A DNA stretch of 64,000 bases from Ruminococcus flavefaciens (lineage in GTDB: Bacteria > Bacillota > Clostridia > Oscillospirales > Ruminococcaceae): contig NZ_UETD01000011.1 of assembly GCF_900116855.1 (NCBI RefSeq), positions 72,400 to 136,399 of the forward strand, given 5' to 3'. This document shows, piece after piece, positions 25,264 through 34,487 of this stretch. A model generated the notes under the pieces. That model searched no databases. It saw only the letters and a program-made list of their open reading frames with translations, and had not been told where the DNA came from. The stretch's first letter is position 1. Every line of letters begins with the position of its first letter. The position numbers and the translations under genes are program-made.

Positions 25264-25788
25264 ATGAACATGAAGAAAATCGGAATCACAATGAGTCTCC
25301 TTATGGGAGTTACGCTCAGCTTCTTCCTCTCGCTGGTGGGCAATCTCACAGGCGGCGGAGGATTCAAGCCTGTCGCTTTCCTCGTGACCTTTGCGGTAAG
25401 CACCATAATCAGCCTTATCATCGGCTTTGCCGTTCCCATGGCAAAGGTTGAGAGAGGCGCTGTAAAGGCTATGGGACTCAAGGACAACAGTGTTCCCGCC
25501 AACCTCGTTTCAGCTCTTATATCTGACCTTATCTACACACCCGTCATCACTCTGGCTATGATAGCACTTGTCCGCAAAATGGCTATGAAAATGAGCCACG
25601 GCCACGCGGAGCTCCCACCCTTCATGGTAATGTTCGTGAAGTCACTCATCATCAGCCTCATCGTTGCTTACATCATCATACTTATCGTAACACCCATATA
25701 CAAGAAGATCGCTTTCAAGTCCGCAGGCGTTGATCCTGCTGCATCAGGCGGTGCTCCCGCAGGCGGTCCTCCTGCTGACAGAAAGTAA
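25264..25788 (+). CDS. Four-helix membrane protein of unknown function in the polyamine operon
   Basis: 174 residues. Four hydrophobic segments: about 8-28 (GITMSLLMGVTLSFFLSLVG), 37-57 (VAFLVTFAVSTIISLIIGFA), 84-104, and 125-148 (FMVMFVKSLIISLIVAYIIIL). It ends in a Gly/Ala/Pro-rich tail (ASGGAPAGGPPADRK). The layout resembles DUF2798-type small membrane proteins, but I would not insist. It has a good ribosome site (aaggaagg) and sits between speA and speE, so a role in polyamine transport or tolerance is possible (inference only). Confidence 0.6.
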   Translation: MNMKKIGITMSLLMGVTLSFFLSLVGNLTGGGGFKPVAFLVTFAVSTIISLIIGFAVPMAKVERGAVKAMGLKDNSVPANLVSALISDLIYTPVITLAMIALVRKMAMKMSHGHAELPPFMVMFVKSLIISLIVAYIIILIVTPIYKKIAFKSAGVDPAASGGAPAGGPPADRK

Positions 25789-25931
25789 TTTTTCAGCCTG
25801 AGAGCTGAAAGTAGAGGGCTGAAGGCAGTGTGCAGCGTTTTGCACATCATGGCTTTCAGCTCTGAACTGTCAACTCTCACACCTATTGCTCCATGGCGGT
25901 CATGGGGCTTGTCACTGAACGGAGGTATAGT

Positions 25932-26783
25932 ATGGAATTATGGTTCACGGAGAGACATACTCCCAATGTTAAGTTTTCTATAAAGGTCGATCATCAGCTG
26001 TACAGCGGAAACAGCGAATTTCAGCGCATCGACGTTTTCGATTCCAAGGAATTCGGACGCTTCCTCACCCTCGACGGCTATATGATGCTCACCGAAAAGG
26101 ACGAGTTCATCTATCACGAGATGATCACCCACGTCCCTATGGCAGTTCACCCCAATCCTAAGAATATCCTCGTCATCGGCGCAGGTGACGGCGGAGTGGT
26201 CCGCGAGCTCACACGCTATCCCTCTGTGGAGAGCATCGACCTTGTGGAGATAGATGAGCTGGTGGTGGAGGTCTGCAAGAAGTATCTGCCCACTACTGCC
26301 TGCCGCTTCGACGACCCGAGAGTCCATGTGTTCTACGAGGACGGAGTGAAGTTCATACGCCGCTGCAACGACCAGTATGACGTTATCATAGTTGACTCCA
26401 CCGACCCCTTCGGTCCCGGAGAGGGACTTTTCACCAAGGAGTTCTACGGAAGCTGCTTCAAGGCGCTCCGCGACGACGGCATCATGGTAAATCAGCACGA
26501 AAGCCCATTCTATGATGAGGACGCCGCAGCCATGCAGCGCTCCCACAAGCGCATAGTCGAGAGCTTCCCCATAAGCAAGGTCTATCAGGCTCATATCCCC
26601 ACATATCCCTCGGGACACTGGCTCTTCGGCTTTGCTTCAAAGAAATATCACCCCACAAACGATTACAACGGCACCAAGTGGAGTATGCTGGGTATCAAGA
26701 CCAGATACTATAACCCGAGACTCCATACGGGATCTTTTGCCCTGCCATGCTATGTAGAGGAGCTTCTTAAAGATGTTGAATAA
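25932..26783 (+). CDS. speE: Spermidine synthase (putrescine aminopropyltransferase)
   Basis: Transfers the aminopropyl group from decarboxylated AdoMet to putrescine. 283 residues. Family features in order: MELWFTERHTPNVKFSIKV, the YHEMITH segment, VIGAGDGGVVREL (dcAdoMet binding), DPRVHVFYEDGVKFI, the catalytic VDSTDPFGPGEGLF and NQHESPFYD. I chose ATG 25932, with cggaggt seven bases upstream; the frame extends further up without a ribosome site. It overlaps speB by 11 bases. Confidence 0.95.
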   Translation: MELWFTERHTPNVKFSIKVDHQLYSGNSEFQRIDVFDSKEFGRFLTLDGYMMLTEKDEFIYHEMITHVPMAVHPNPKNILVIGAGDGGVVRELTRYPSVESIDLVEIDELVVEVCKKYLPTTACRFDDPRVHVFYEDGVKFIRRCNDQYDVIIVDSTDPFGPGEGLFTKEFYGSCFKALRDDGIMVNQHESPFYDEDAAAMQRSHKRIVESFPISKVYQAHIPTYPSGHWLFGFASKKYHPTNDYNGTKWSMLGIKTRYYNPRLHTGSFALPCYVEELLKDVE

Positions 26784-27624
26784 GAATATACAGACCTTCA
26801 TCGCCTGCGACAGCGAGTATGAGGACGCTAAGATAGTCCTTTTCGGTGCAGGCTTCGACGGTACCACAAGCTTTCGCCCCGGTACAAGGTTCGCACCCTC
26901 TGCCATAAGGAACGAGAGCTTCGGCATCGAGACATACAGTCCCTACCAGAACAAGGACATGACAGATCACAGCTATTTCGACAGCGGCGATCTTGAGCTG
27001 CCTTTCGGAGATACCGACAGAGCTGTTGCGGACATATCCGAACGTGCAGAGCAGATACTTGCTGACGGAAAGCTGCCTTTCATGATAGGCGGTGAGCACC
27101 TTGTGACCCTCGGCTCGGTCAGGGCTGTGAAGGATAAGTACGATGACCTTTATATCGTACACTTCGACGCCCACGCCGACCTCCGCGACGACTATCTCGG
27201 TCAGAAACTGTCCCATGCCTGCGTGCTCAGGCGCTGCCACGAGCTTGTGGGGGACGGTCATATCTTCCAGTTCGGTATCAGAAGCGGCGACCGCGAGGAG
27301 TTCGTCTTTGCCGACGGGCATACCGAGATGCATAAGTTCAGCTTTGACGGTCTGGAGGCTGTTGTTGAAAAGCTGAAGGGAAAGAATGTGTACTTCACCC
27401 TCGATCTGGACGTTCTTGATCCCTCGGTGTTCCCGGGTACGGGTACTCCCGAGGCAGGAGGAGTTACATTCGATGAACTGAGGAAGGCTGTTACCCTTGT
27501 GTGCAGCAGGCTGAATATCGTGGGCTGCGATGTAAATGAACTGAGTCCAGTTTACGATCAGAGCGGAGTTTCTACCGCTGTCGCCTGCAAGATCATCAGG
27601 GAAATGCTTCTTGCACTGTCATGA
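26773..27624 (+). CDS. speB: Agmatinase
   Basis: Mn-dependent ureohydrolase converting agmatine to putrescine and urea. 283 residues. Metal-ligand motifs are intact: FMIGGEHLVTLG, HFDAHADLRDDY and FTLDLDVLDPSVFPGTGTPEAGG. The neighbouring arginine decarboxylase and spermidine synthase make agmatine the clear substrate choice over arginine. The stop overlaps the next gene by four bases (ATGA). Confidence 0.95.
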   Translation: MLNKNIQTFIACDSEYEDAKIVLFGAGFDGTTSFRPGTRFAPSAIRNESFGIETYSPYQNKDMTDHSYFDSGDLELPFGDTDRAVADISERAEQILADGKLPFMIGGEHLVTLGSVRAVKDKYDDLYIVHFDAHADLRDDYLGQKLSHACVLRRCHELVGDGHIFQFGIRSGDREEFVFADGHTEMHKFSFDGLEAVVEKLKGKNVYFTLDLDVLDPSVFPGTGTPEAGGVTFDELRKAVTLVCSRLNIVGCDVNELSPVYDQSGVSTAVACKIIREMLLALS

Positions 27625-28529
27625 GCTACTATATGGATAACGGCGGCGGAAATGACTTCGGTCCCGAGAATACGCCGCAGAAGAAAAACACTGCCCTGAT
27701 AATCGTTCTGATCATTTTCGGCTGCTTATCACTGTTCTGCTGTCTGCCCTTTATCGGACCCGCTTTAGAAATAGTGACAAGCTTCAAGACGGATTTTATT
27801 GACGAGCTCAAAAAATATGATACACCTGTTGAGGCTGATGTCATTGATGTTTTCAGGATCACGGAAGTGAACAGTCAAAAACTTGCTCCTGAGGAAAAAG
27901 GCTTTTTCTTCACATATGAGTATGAGTACAACGGTCAGAAATATCAGAGCTCATTCACGCACGGTCTGGACAAGCATTACCGCTATACGGGAGATAAGGT
28001 GCAGCTTTTGATAAATTCCGATGTTCCGACGGATATCTATGATCCCGAATGCTTTACGAGCCCTGATCATGCTAATTACATTCTCGGACATGAGCCTGAG
28101 TACTTTAACGTAAGTGTTGACGCTGCTGTGGTCGATGTCAGAGAGGTAAGGCAGGGCGACTGGGACGAAAGAAAGGGCGATGATTCGGGCTTTGGCATTA
28201 CCTGCCAATACGAGTACAACGGCAGGAGCTATCAGAGTGATTCCCCTGAGCTTTTCAAGGCTAAGTTTTATAATATCGGGGACAAGGTCGATATAAAAAT
28301 AAAGTCTTCTTCGCCCAATGAGTTTTATGCCCCCGATACTATAAAGGCAACTCATAAGATAGCATCTGTGATGCTGGCTATTGGCATCGTCGTACTGCTG
28401 GTACCTGCAATAGCTATCATAGCGGCGATCCTGCTGGTGCTGAGATCTGCGCGCGGAAAAAAGGATCAGGTGAAGTATCACTACGACTCTCAGGATTATT
28501 ACGACCAAAACGACGATTACAGAGGATAA
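27621..28529 (+). CDS. Membrane protein with two DUF3592-type repeats
   Basis: 302 residues. An N-terminal membrane segment (LIIVLIIFGCLSLFCCLPFIG) and a C-terminal one (ASVMLAIGIVVLLVPAIAIIAAILLVL) flank two related soluble modules. Each has the pattern 'V-x-A-x-V-x-D-V ... YEYNGQ/RKYQS ... GDKVxLxI ... P-x-x-x-Y-xP'. This matches DUF3592, a family of unknown function. Translationally coupled to speB. Two single-module paralogues follow, a local triplication inside the polyamine operon. Confidence 0.7.
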   Translation: MSYYMDNGGGNDFGPENTPQKKNTALIIVLIIFGCLSLFCCLPFIGPALEIVTSFKTDFIDELKKYDTPVEADVIDVFRITEVNSQKLAPEEKGFFFTYEYEYNGQKYQSSFTHGLDKHYRYTGDKVQLLINSDVPTDIYDPECFTSPDHANYILGHEPEYFNVSVDAAVVDVREVRQGDWDERKGDDSGFGITCQYEYNGRSYQSDSPELFKAKFYNIGDKVDIKIKSSSPNEFYAPDTIKATHKIASVMLAIGIVVLLVPAIAIIAAILLVLRSARGKKDQVKYHYDSQDYYDQNDDYRG

Positions 28530-28592
28530 TTCGAAGTAATACGGTACATCTGTGAGATCAGATAGACTTTTCTGATGAAAGGGAGGATATCT

Positions 28593-29174
28593 ATGGAGAA
28601 CGGTAATAAAAAGAACAGCGGTCTTATGGCTGTCGTGGTCGTTGTCGCAGTTCTGATAATTCTCGGAGTTGTGACCTTTGCCATTATCCCTTTTCTGACT
28701 GTGAGAAAAATGGTGGACGACTCAATGGACATGGCGGACGGCAATTACGACACCGTCATCACTGCCGTTATCACCGAGAATACGGTGCGTTACGACGAGG
28801 ACGGCACCACCTTCTATACCCCTGTATATGAATACGAATACAACGGCAAGACCTACCGCGTTCCTGCGGGCGTCAGCTCGTCGGATAAGAAGTACAGCGA
28901 CGGTGACAGGGTGGAGATAAGGATATCATCATCCTTCCCGGGAAGAATGACGGACCCTAACTATAATGTAAGGACGTCTTTCAAAAAAGCCAGCAAGACC
29001 ATTACAAGTGTGTTCCTTGTGGTGGCTGTCGTACCCGTGATAATTATGCTTGCCATCGTTATAATTATCATTGCAGTCATTAAAAGTATCAGAAAAAATG
29101 AGTCGCATCCTGCATATACTGCTCCTGATCAGCAGGATGAGTACAATGACCCAAACGACGATCACAGAGGCTGA
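28593..29174 (+). CDS. DUF3592-type membrane protein
   Basis: 193 residues, start at ATG 28593 with aaagggagg nine bases upstream. One N-terminal membrane segment (LMAVVVVVAVLIILGVVTFAII), one DUF3592-like module (VITAVITENTVRYDEDG ... YEYEYNGKTYRVPAG ... GDRVEIRISSSFPGRMTDP), and a second membrane segment (VFLVVAVVPVIIMLAIVIIIIAV). Paralogue of the flanking genes at 27621 and 29212. Function unknown. Confidence 0.7.
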   Translation: MENGNKKNSGLMAVVVVVAVLIILGVVTFAIIPFLTVRKMVDDSMDMADGNYDTVITAVITENTVRYDEDGTTFYTPVYEYEYNGKTYRVPAGVSSSDKKYSDGDRVEIRISSSFPGRMTDPNYNVRTSFKKASKTITSVFLVVAVVPVIIMLAIVIIIIAVIKSIRKNESHPAYTAPDQQDEYNDPNDDHRG

Positions 29175-29211
29175 TAAACACCACAAGTATTAAGTCAGGA
29201 GGCGAAAAACT

Positions 29212-29784
29212 ATGAAATACAGAGATTACGATCAGATTTACGAAGAATTATCACAGCAGCCCCGCATGAAGCAGTCTACCGCAAACAAGATCATATTTAT
29301 AATCATATTAATAGCCGTTATGCCGTTCTTACTCGTCAGTATGCTGTTTATGGGAATCGGAATAATGGCAAACCATAACATGAACAAGGACAAGAAGGTA
29401 TGCACCGAGCGCGTGATGGGTATTGTATGCGCCTTAGATGAGGACAGGAGAGTGGACTACGACAGCGATGGTGACAGAACCGAGTCTGTGACTTATGCTC
29501 CCGTATTCGCCTATTCCTATAATGGCAGGGACTACAAGATCACCGGCAGTACATATTCGTCAAGTCCCGATTACAATGAGGGAGTACAGGTGGAAATATA
29601 TGTGGATCCCAATGATCCCAAGCGTATCTATGTGCCTTCATACTCGGAACAGAAGAATGTCCACCTTGCTTTCATTATTGGCGGAGGAGCATTTCCCTTA
29701 TGCTTCCTTTTGGTTCTCGGTATCTCAATATTCAAGCTATTCAAATCTAAAAAGGTCCAAACAAACGAGGGGGAGAGCATATGA
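29212..29784 (+). CDS. DUF3592-type membrane protein
   Basis: 190 residues, third of the tandem set; ribosome site aggaggc nine bases before ATG. The N-terminal half is a soluble 25-residue piece followed by a membrane segment (IIFIIILIAVMPFLLVSMLFMGIG). Next is the module (ERVMGIVCALDEDRRVDYDSDGD ... FAYSYNGRDYKITGS ... GVQVEIYVDPNDPKRIYVP), then a second membrane segment. It overlaps the acetyltransferase gene by four bases. Function unknown. Confidence 0.7.
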   Translation: MKYRDYDQIYEELSQQPRMKQSTANKIIFIIILIAVMPFLLVSMLFMGIGIMANHNMNKDKKVCTERVMGIVCALDEDRRVDYDSDGDRTESVTYAPVFAYSYNGRDYKITGSTYSSSPDYNEGVQVEIYVDPNDPKRIYVPSYSEQKNVHLAFIIGGGAFPLCFLLVLGISIFKLFKSKKVQTNEGESI

Positions 29785-30242
29785 ATATTTTCAGAGCACA
29801 GAATGTTTCCGGACTTGCGGAAATACGAATGAAGTATCTGCGCGAGGATTTCCCTTTTATGACAGATGCTGAGGCAGCAAGGATAAATGCGAAGCTGCCG
29901 AGATATTATGCAGATCATCTCAACTGCGACTTTTTCGCATATCTTGCTGAGGACGAGGGAAAGATAATCGGTTCCGCCTTTCTTACGGTGAGAGAGATGC
30001 CGCCTAATCCTAACTTCCCCAACGGCCGTGTGGGAACGGTGCTCAACGTCTATACCGAGGCGAGCAAGCGGCGTCAGGGCATCGCCACAGCTCTCATGGA
30101 GCTGCTGATAACAGATGCAAAGACAATGGAGCTTGATTATATCGAGCTGAAAGCCACCAAGGACGGCTATCACCTTTACAAGAAGCTGGGCTTTGAAAAG
30201 ACCAGTTCCTCGTACACGCCTATGAAGCTTATGCTCAGATGA
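29781..30242 (+). CDS. GNAT-family N-acetyltransferase
   Basis: 153 residues. The acetyl-CoA pyrophosphate-binding motif appears as EASKRRQGIATALMELLI (R-x-x-G-I/A), with the C-terminal GNAT strand and Tyr (KDGYHLYKKLGFEKTSSSYTPM). Coupled by ATGA overlap to the DUF3592 gene. Within a polyamine operon, spermidine acetylation is an attractive but unproven substrate guess; the sequence does not show the SpeG signature clearly. Confidence 0.8.
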   Translation: MNIFRAQNVSGLAEIRMKYLREDFPFMTDAEAARINAKLPRYYADHLNCDFFAYLAEDEGKIIGSAFLTVREMPPNPNFPNGRVGTVLNVYTEASKRRQGIATALMELLITDAKTMELDYIELKATKDGYHLYKKLGFEKTSSSYTPMKLMLR

Positions 30243-30387
30243 GCGCTTTACGGAGGTAAGATCCGACAGTGAAGGAAGCTCTGTTTTCAGGCTCCAGTGC
30301 CGCTATCATGGCGCTGTTCCTGATAACCTGAGAAGATGTGGATTACGCCTATAAACATATCATCAATATAAATACGGAGGAATCAAA

Positions 30388-31590
30388 ATGGGAAAATGTA
30401 TGATCATCGGCTGCGGAGGAGTTGCTTCCGTTGCCATCCACAAGTGCTGCCAGAACAGTGAGGTATTTGAGGGCATAATGATCGCCAGCCGCACAAAGTC
30501 AAAGTGCGACGCGCTGAAGGAGAAGCTCCAGCCCGCTACAAAGACAGTCATCGAGACCGCTCAGGTAAACGCTGACAATGTTGACGAGCTTGTCGCTCTT
30601 ATCAACAGCTACAAGCCCGATGTAGTGCTCAATCTGGCGCTCCCTTATCAGGACCTCACCATCATGGACGCTTGTCTGGCTACCAAGACACACTATGTTG
30701 ACACTGCAAACTATGAGCCCCTTGACACAGCGAAGTTCGAGTATAAGTGGCAGTGGGCTTACCGCGAGAAGTTTGAGCAGGCAGGCATAACAGCTCTGCT
30801 GGGAAGCGGCTTTGACCCCGGTGTAACAGGCGTTTTCTCGGCTTATGCCATGAAGCATGAGTTCGACGAGATAAACTATATCGATATCCTTGACTGCAAC
30901 GGCGGCGACCACGGCTATCCCTTTGCCACAAACTTCAACCCCGAGATCAACATCCGCGAGGTTTCCGCTAAGGGAAGCTACATCGAGGACGGCAAGTGGG
31001 TAGAGACAGAGCCCATGGAGATAAAGCGCGTTTACAACTTCAAGGGCGTGGGCGAGAAGGATATGTATCTTCTCCACCACGAGGAGCTGGAGTCCCTTGC
31101 ACTTAACATCAAGGGCATCAAGCGTATCCGCTTCTTCATGACATTCGGTCAGAGCTATCTCACACATCTCAAGTGCCTCGAGAACGTGGGCATGACATCT
31201 ATCGAGCCCATCATGTATGAGGGCAGGGAGATAGTTCCGCTCCAGTTCCTGAAGGCAGTTCTTCCCGATCCTGCTTCGCTGGGTCCGAGAACAGTGGGCA
31301 AGACCAACATCGGCTGTATCTTCCGCGGAAAGAAGGACGGCAAGGACAAGAATTACTACCTCTACAACATCTGCGACCATCAGGAGTGCTACAAGGAGGT
31401 CGGCTCACAGGCTATCTCCTACACCACAGGCGTTCCTGCTATGATCGGCGCTATGATGATAATGACAGGCACATGGAAGAAGGCAGGTGTCTACAACATC
31501 GAGGAGTTCGATCCCGATCCTTTCATGGAGGCTCTCAACAAGTGGGGACTCCCGTGGGAGGAGGACTTCGATCCCGTGCTTGTTGACTGA
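30388..31590 (+). CDS. Carboxynorspermidine/carboxyspermidine dehydrogenase (saccharopine-dehydrogenase-like)
   Basis: Condenses aspartate semialdehyde with a diamine (putrescine gives carboxyspermidine) and reduces it with NADPH. 400 residues. The Rossmann start is MIIGCGGVASVAIHKC, with NLALPYQDLTIMDACL, HYVDTANYEP and GSGFDPGVTGVFSAYA all typical of this group. Pairing with the decarboxylase at 32773 in the same operon identifies the alternative spermidine route. Strong ribosome site (cggagga). It overlaps the vanZ gene by one base. Confidence 0.9.
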   Translation: MGKCMIIGCGGVASVAIHKCCQNSEVFEGIMIASRTKSKCDALKEKLQPATKTVIETAQVNADNVDELVALINSYKPDVVLNLALPYQDLTIMDACLATKTHYVDTANYEPLDTAKFEYKWQWAYREKFEQAGITALLGSGFDPGVTGVFSAYAMKHEFDEINYIDILDCNGGDHGYPFATNFNPEINIREVSAKGSYIEDGKWVETEPMEIKRVYNFKGVGEKDMYLLHHEELESLALNIKGIKRIRFFMTFGQSYLTHLKCLENVGMTSIEPIMYEGREIVPLQFLKAVLPDPASLGPRTVGKTNIGCIFRGKKDGKDKNYYLYNICDHQECYKEVGSQAISYTTGVPAMIGAMMIMTGTWKKAGVYNIEEFDPDPFMEALNKWGLPWEEDFDPVLVD

Positions 31591-32078
31591 TGGGGAAAAA
31601 ACTCGACCATATCGGCAGAGCGGCGATATATATACTTTTCGGAGTTTATGTCATCGCCGCTCTCTATCTGCTCTTTTTCATGAGGAGAAGTATGTGGGAC
31701 TACCTCACATACAGTGAGTATTTCCGCTATAATACAAATTTTGTCCCATTCAGGACCATTGCGGAGTTCGCAGGATATCTCCGCGACAAGGATGAGGTCT
31801 ACGGTGACCTGTCCTTTGTGAATATCTGGGGCAATCTGGCAGTCATGCTCCCTGCGGGGATATTTTTCCCTGCCATATGGAAAAAGCAGCGCAGATTTCG
31901 TGTATTTGCTCTTACTGCGGCGGCTGTCATCATCTGCGTGGAGCTTTTGCAGTTTCTCACAATGCGCGGAAGCTGCGACATCGATGACTTTATACTGAAT
32001 TTTTTCGGAGCTGTCATCGGATTTTCACTTACAAGTATTAAAATAATCAGAAAGCTGACTTTTGTCGGCAAAGAATAG
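31590..32078 (+). CDS. VanZ-like membrane protein
   Basis: 162 residues. Hydrophobic segments: 10-30 (AAIYILFGVYVIAALYLLFF), 78-98 (WGNLAVMLPAGIFFPAIW), 105-125 (VFALTAAAVIICVELLQFL) and 135-152. The family signature is N-x-x-x-x-x-P-x-G (NLAVMLPAGIFFP) plus E-x-x-Q and the D-x-x-D-x-x-x-N motif (CDIDDFILNFFGAVIG). VanZ proteins affect envelope and teicoplanin tolerance in enterococci; here its place in a polyamine operon is unexplained. Start codon overlaps the previous stop (TGATG). Confidence 0.8.
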   Translation: MGKKLDHIGRAAIYILFGVYVIAALYLLFFMRRSMWDYLTYSEYFRYNTNFVPFRTIAEFAGYLRDKDEVYGDLSFVNIWGNLAVMLPAGIFFPAIWKKQRRFRVFALTAAAVIICVELLQFLTMRGSCDIDDFILNFFGAVIGFSLTSIKIIRKLTFVGKE

Positions 32079-32096
32079 AAAACAGGAGGAAAAAAT

Positions 32097-32771
32097 ATGA
32101 ATTTTTTCAAGGCTTTAAAAAAGACAGCAGCTGTTGCTGTTGCAACAACAATGCTCATGCTGGTAGGATGCGGCAAGGACGCTGCAACAAGCTCAAGCGA
32201 AAAGACTGAGGCAACTACTGCTGCATCAGCATCGGCATCGGGCAAGACCATCGTTATCGAACTCGACACAAAGGCGGCTCCAATTACCTGCGAGAACTTT
32301 GAAAAGCTGGTAAGAAGCGGCTTCTATGACGGTCTTACATTCCATCGTGTAGTTGACGACTTCATGGCTCAGGGCGGCGACCCCCTCGGAACAGGCATGG
32401 GCGGAAGCGACGAGAACATCAAGGGTGAGTTTTCTGCCAACGGCGTTGAAAATCCGCTCTCACATACACGCGGAGTTATCTCAATGGCAAGAAGTCAGGA
32501 CCCCGACAGCGCATCAAGCCAGTTCTTTATCTGCTATTCAGATGACTGCACCTTCCTTGACGGTCAGTATGCTGCATTCGGCAAGGTAACCGAGGGCATG
32601 GATGTAGTTGATGACTTCCTCAAGGTTCCCCGTTCAATGGGCGGCGACGGAGCTGTATCTGCACCTAACTCTCCCATCGTAATGGAAAAGGTCCAGATGC
32701 TTGACCCTGCCGAGGATGGTTCGCCCAGAGTTCAGATAACAATGAACGACTTCCTTGCAGACGTAAAGTAA
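32097..32771 (+). CDS. Cyclophilin-type peptidyl-prolyl isomerase, lipoprotein
   Basis: Extracellular, lipid-anchored foldase. Residues 1-24 are a lipoprotein signal (lipobox LVGC, Cys at 24) followed by a Ser/Thr/Ala linker. The cyclophilin core is complete: [62 protein letters not shown] and [19 protein letters not shown]. 224 residues. Good ribosome site (caggagg). It lies inside the polyamine operon two bases before the decarboxylase gene, an unusual neighbour for a secreted foldase. Confidence 0.93.
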   Translation: MNFFKALKKTAAVAVATTMLMLVGCGKDAATSSSEKTEATTAASASASGKTIVIELDTKAAPITCENFEKLVRSGFYDGLTFHRVVDDFMAQGGDPLGTGMGGSDENIKGEFSANGVENPLSHTRGVISMARSQDPDSASSQFFICYSDDCTFLDGQYAAFGKVTEGMDVVDDFLKVPRSMGGDGAVSAPNSPIVMEKVQMLDPAEDGSPRVQITMNDFLADVK

Positions 32772-32772
32772 A

Positions 32773-33900
32773 ATGTTTGATGTTAACAAAGTGCCGACTC
32801 CCTGCTATATAGTGGATGAGTCGGCGCTTATCCGTAATCTGGAGATACTCCGCGGAGTTTCACAGCGCACAGGCGCAAAGATACTCCTTGCTCAGAAGGC
32901 TTTTTCCTGCTATCATCTCTATCCCCTTATCGGGGAGTACCTTTCGGGAACGGCTTGCAGCGGTCTCTATGAGGCAAGGCTGGGCTTTGAGGAGATGGGA
33001 AAGGAAAACCACGTCTTTTCCGCCGCTTACCGTGAGAGCGAGATAGACGAGATAATCTCATACTGCGGCCATATCATCTTCAACTCCTTCACTCAGCTGG
33101 ACAGGTACCGCGACCGTGTACTTGCCGCAGGGAAGAAGATAGGTCTCCGCATAAATCCTCAGTGCTCCACTCAGGAGGGGCACGAGATATACGACCCATG
33201 CTCGCCAAAGTCAAGGCTCGGCATCACCCGTGAGAACTTCCGCGAGGACGACCTTGAGGGCGTTACGGGACTCCACTTCCACACCCTCTGCGAGCAGAAC
33301 TCCGATGACCTTGAGACCACTCTCGACGCCATCGAGGAGAGGTTCGGGGACATACTCCCGAAAATGGAGTGGATAAACTTCGGCGGCGGTCATCATATCA
33401 CCCGTGCCGACTACGATATACCGAGGCTGGAGAAGTGTATCCGCCGTATGCAGGAGAAGTACGGGCTGGAGGTCTTTCTGGAGCCCGGTGAGGCTATCGC
33501 TCTCAATGCAGGCTGGCTTGTCACCGAGGTGCTGGACATTACCAAAAACGATATGCCCATCGCTATACTGGACACCTCTGCTGCCTGCCATATGCCCGAT
33601 GTACTGGAAATGCCATACCGTCCGCCCCTTGTGGGCTCGGGAGAGAGCGGCGAGAAGCAGTTCAGCTATCGCCTCGGCTCACAGACCTGCCTTGCAGGCG
33701 ACGTAATAGGGGAGTACTCCTTCGACGAGGAGCTCCGCATCGGCGACAGACTGGTGTTCGGCGACATGGCGATATACTCCATGGTGAAGAACAATACCTT
33801 CAACGGTATGCCGCTGCCGCACATACTGCTGCTGAAAAAGGACGGCAGCTTTGAGGAGCTTCGCAGCTTCGGCTATTCCGACTTCAGGGAGAGACTTTAA
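32773..33900 (+). CDS. nspC: Carboxynorspermidine/carboxyspermidine decarboxylase
   Basis: PLP enzyme of the alanine-racemase fold that removes the carboxyl group from carboxy(nor)spermidine, finishing the alternative spermidine route. 375 residues. The N-terminal KVPTPCYIVDESALIRNL and the Schiff-base lysine segment ILLAQKAFSCY are diagnostic. HTLCEQNSDDLETT, NFGGGHHITRADY, EPGEAIALNAG and the C-terminal GDMAIYSMVKNNTFNG complete the site. It overlaps the phosphatase gene by one base. Confidence 0.93.
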   Translation: MFDVNKVPTPCYIVDESALIRNLEILRGVSQRTGAKILLAQKAFSCYHLYPLIGEYLSGTACSGLYEARLGFEEMGKENHVFSAAYRESEIDEIISYCGHIIFNSFTQLDRYRDRVLAAGKKIGLRINPQCSTQEGHEIYDPCSPKSRLGITRENFREDDLEGVTGLHFHTLCEQNSDDLETTLDAIEERFGDILPKMEWINFGGGHHITRADYDIPRLEKCIRRMQEKYGLEVFLEPGEAIALNAGWLVTEVLDITKNDMPIAILDTSAACHMPDVLEMPYRPPLVGSGESGEKQFSYRLGSQTCLAGDVIGEYSFDEELRIGDRLVFGDMAIYSMVKNNTFNGMPLPHILLLKKDGSFEELRSFGYSDFRERL

Positions 33901-34487
33901 TGACCAATATCTATTTTGTGCGTCATGCACAGCCGCAGTATACCTGCGCTGATACAGCTGTCCGTCCTCTTACGGAGGAGGGACTTCGCGACACCGCCGA
34001 GGTTGTCCGCACTATGAAGGACATACAACTTGACTACGCCATTTCAAGCCCCTACAAGCGCAGCTATGACACCATAAAGCAGACTGCGGAGGAGCACGGG
34101 CTCACTATCGACACCGACGAAAGGCTTCGCGAGAGAATGAACGGCAGGGACAGCAACAACATGGATATGTTCCGCAGACGCTGGGCTGACCTGAGCTTTT
34201 CCGAGAGCGACGGCGAGTGCCTTCAGTCTGTTATGGACAGGAATATCGCCGCGATAAACGATATCCTCGACAGCCATGAGGGTCAGAGCATTATCCTCGG
34301 CACCCACGGAACAGCACTCAGCACTATCCTCCACTACTACGACAACAGCTTCGGGCTGGAGGGCTTCCTGCGCCTTATCGACTTTATGCCCTATATCGTG
34401 AGACTGGGCTTTGAGGGACGCCGCTGCGTGGAAAAAGAGGAGCTTCTCATCGTGAAAAAGGAGTTCAAAAATGGGTTTAAGCGTTGA
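33900..34487 (+). CDS. Histidine phosphatase superfamily protein
   Basis: 195 residues. The phosphoglycerate-mutase-like signature is at the N-terminus (IYFVRHAQPQY, RHA instead of the usual RHG). The fold continues with LTEEGLRDTAEVV, the second Arg region ISSPYKRSYDTIK and the C-terminal catalytic His (ILGTHGTALSTIL). Substrate is unknown; such proteins dephosphorylate sugar or nucleotide phosphates. Coupled at both ends (one-base overlap with nspC, 17-base overlap with the acetyltransferase). Confidence 0.85.
   Translation: MTNIYFVRHAQPQYTCADTAVRPLTEEGLRDTAEVVRTMKDIQLDYAISSPYKRSYDTIKQTAEEHGLTIDTDERLRERMNGRDSNNMDMFRRRWADLSFSESDGECLQSVMDRNIAAINDILDSHEGQSIILGTHGTALSTILHYYDNSFGLEGFLRLIDFMPYIVRLGFEGRRCVEKEELLIVKKEFKNGFKR

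Noticed and set aside
25795-25885. Possible fourth heptamer-type palindrome before speE
   Set aside because: Arms such as gagagctgaaag and ctttcagctctg are complementary, but the conserved GTCGCC and AT modules are missing, so I do not count it in the family.
30269-30331. 20-codon frame starting GTG after cggaggt
   Set aside because: Has a ribosome site but no conservation argument; may be a leftover fragment upstream of the dehydrogenase gene.
30499-31380. 293-codon minus-strand frame
   Set aside because: Antisense shadow of the carboxyspermidine dehydrogenase gene.
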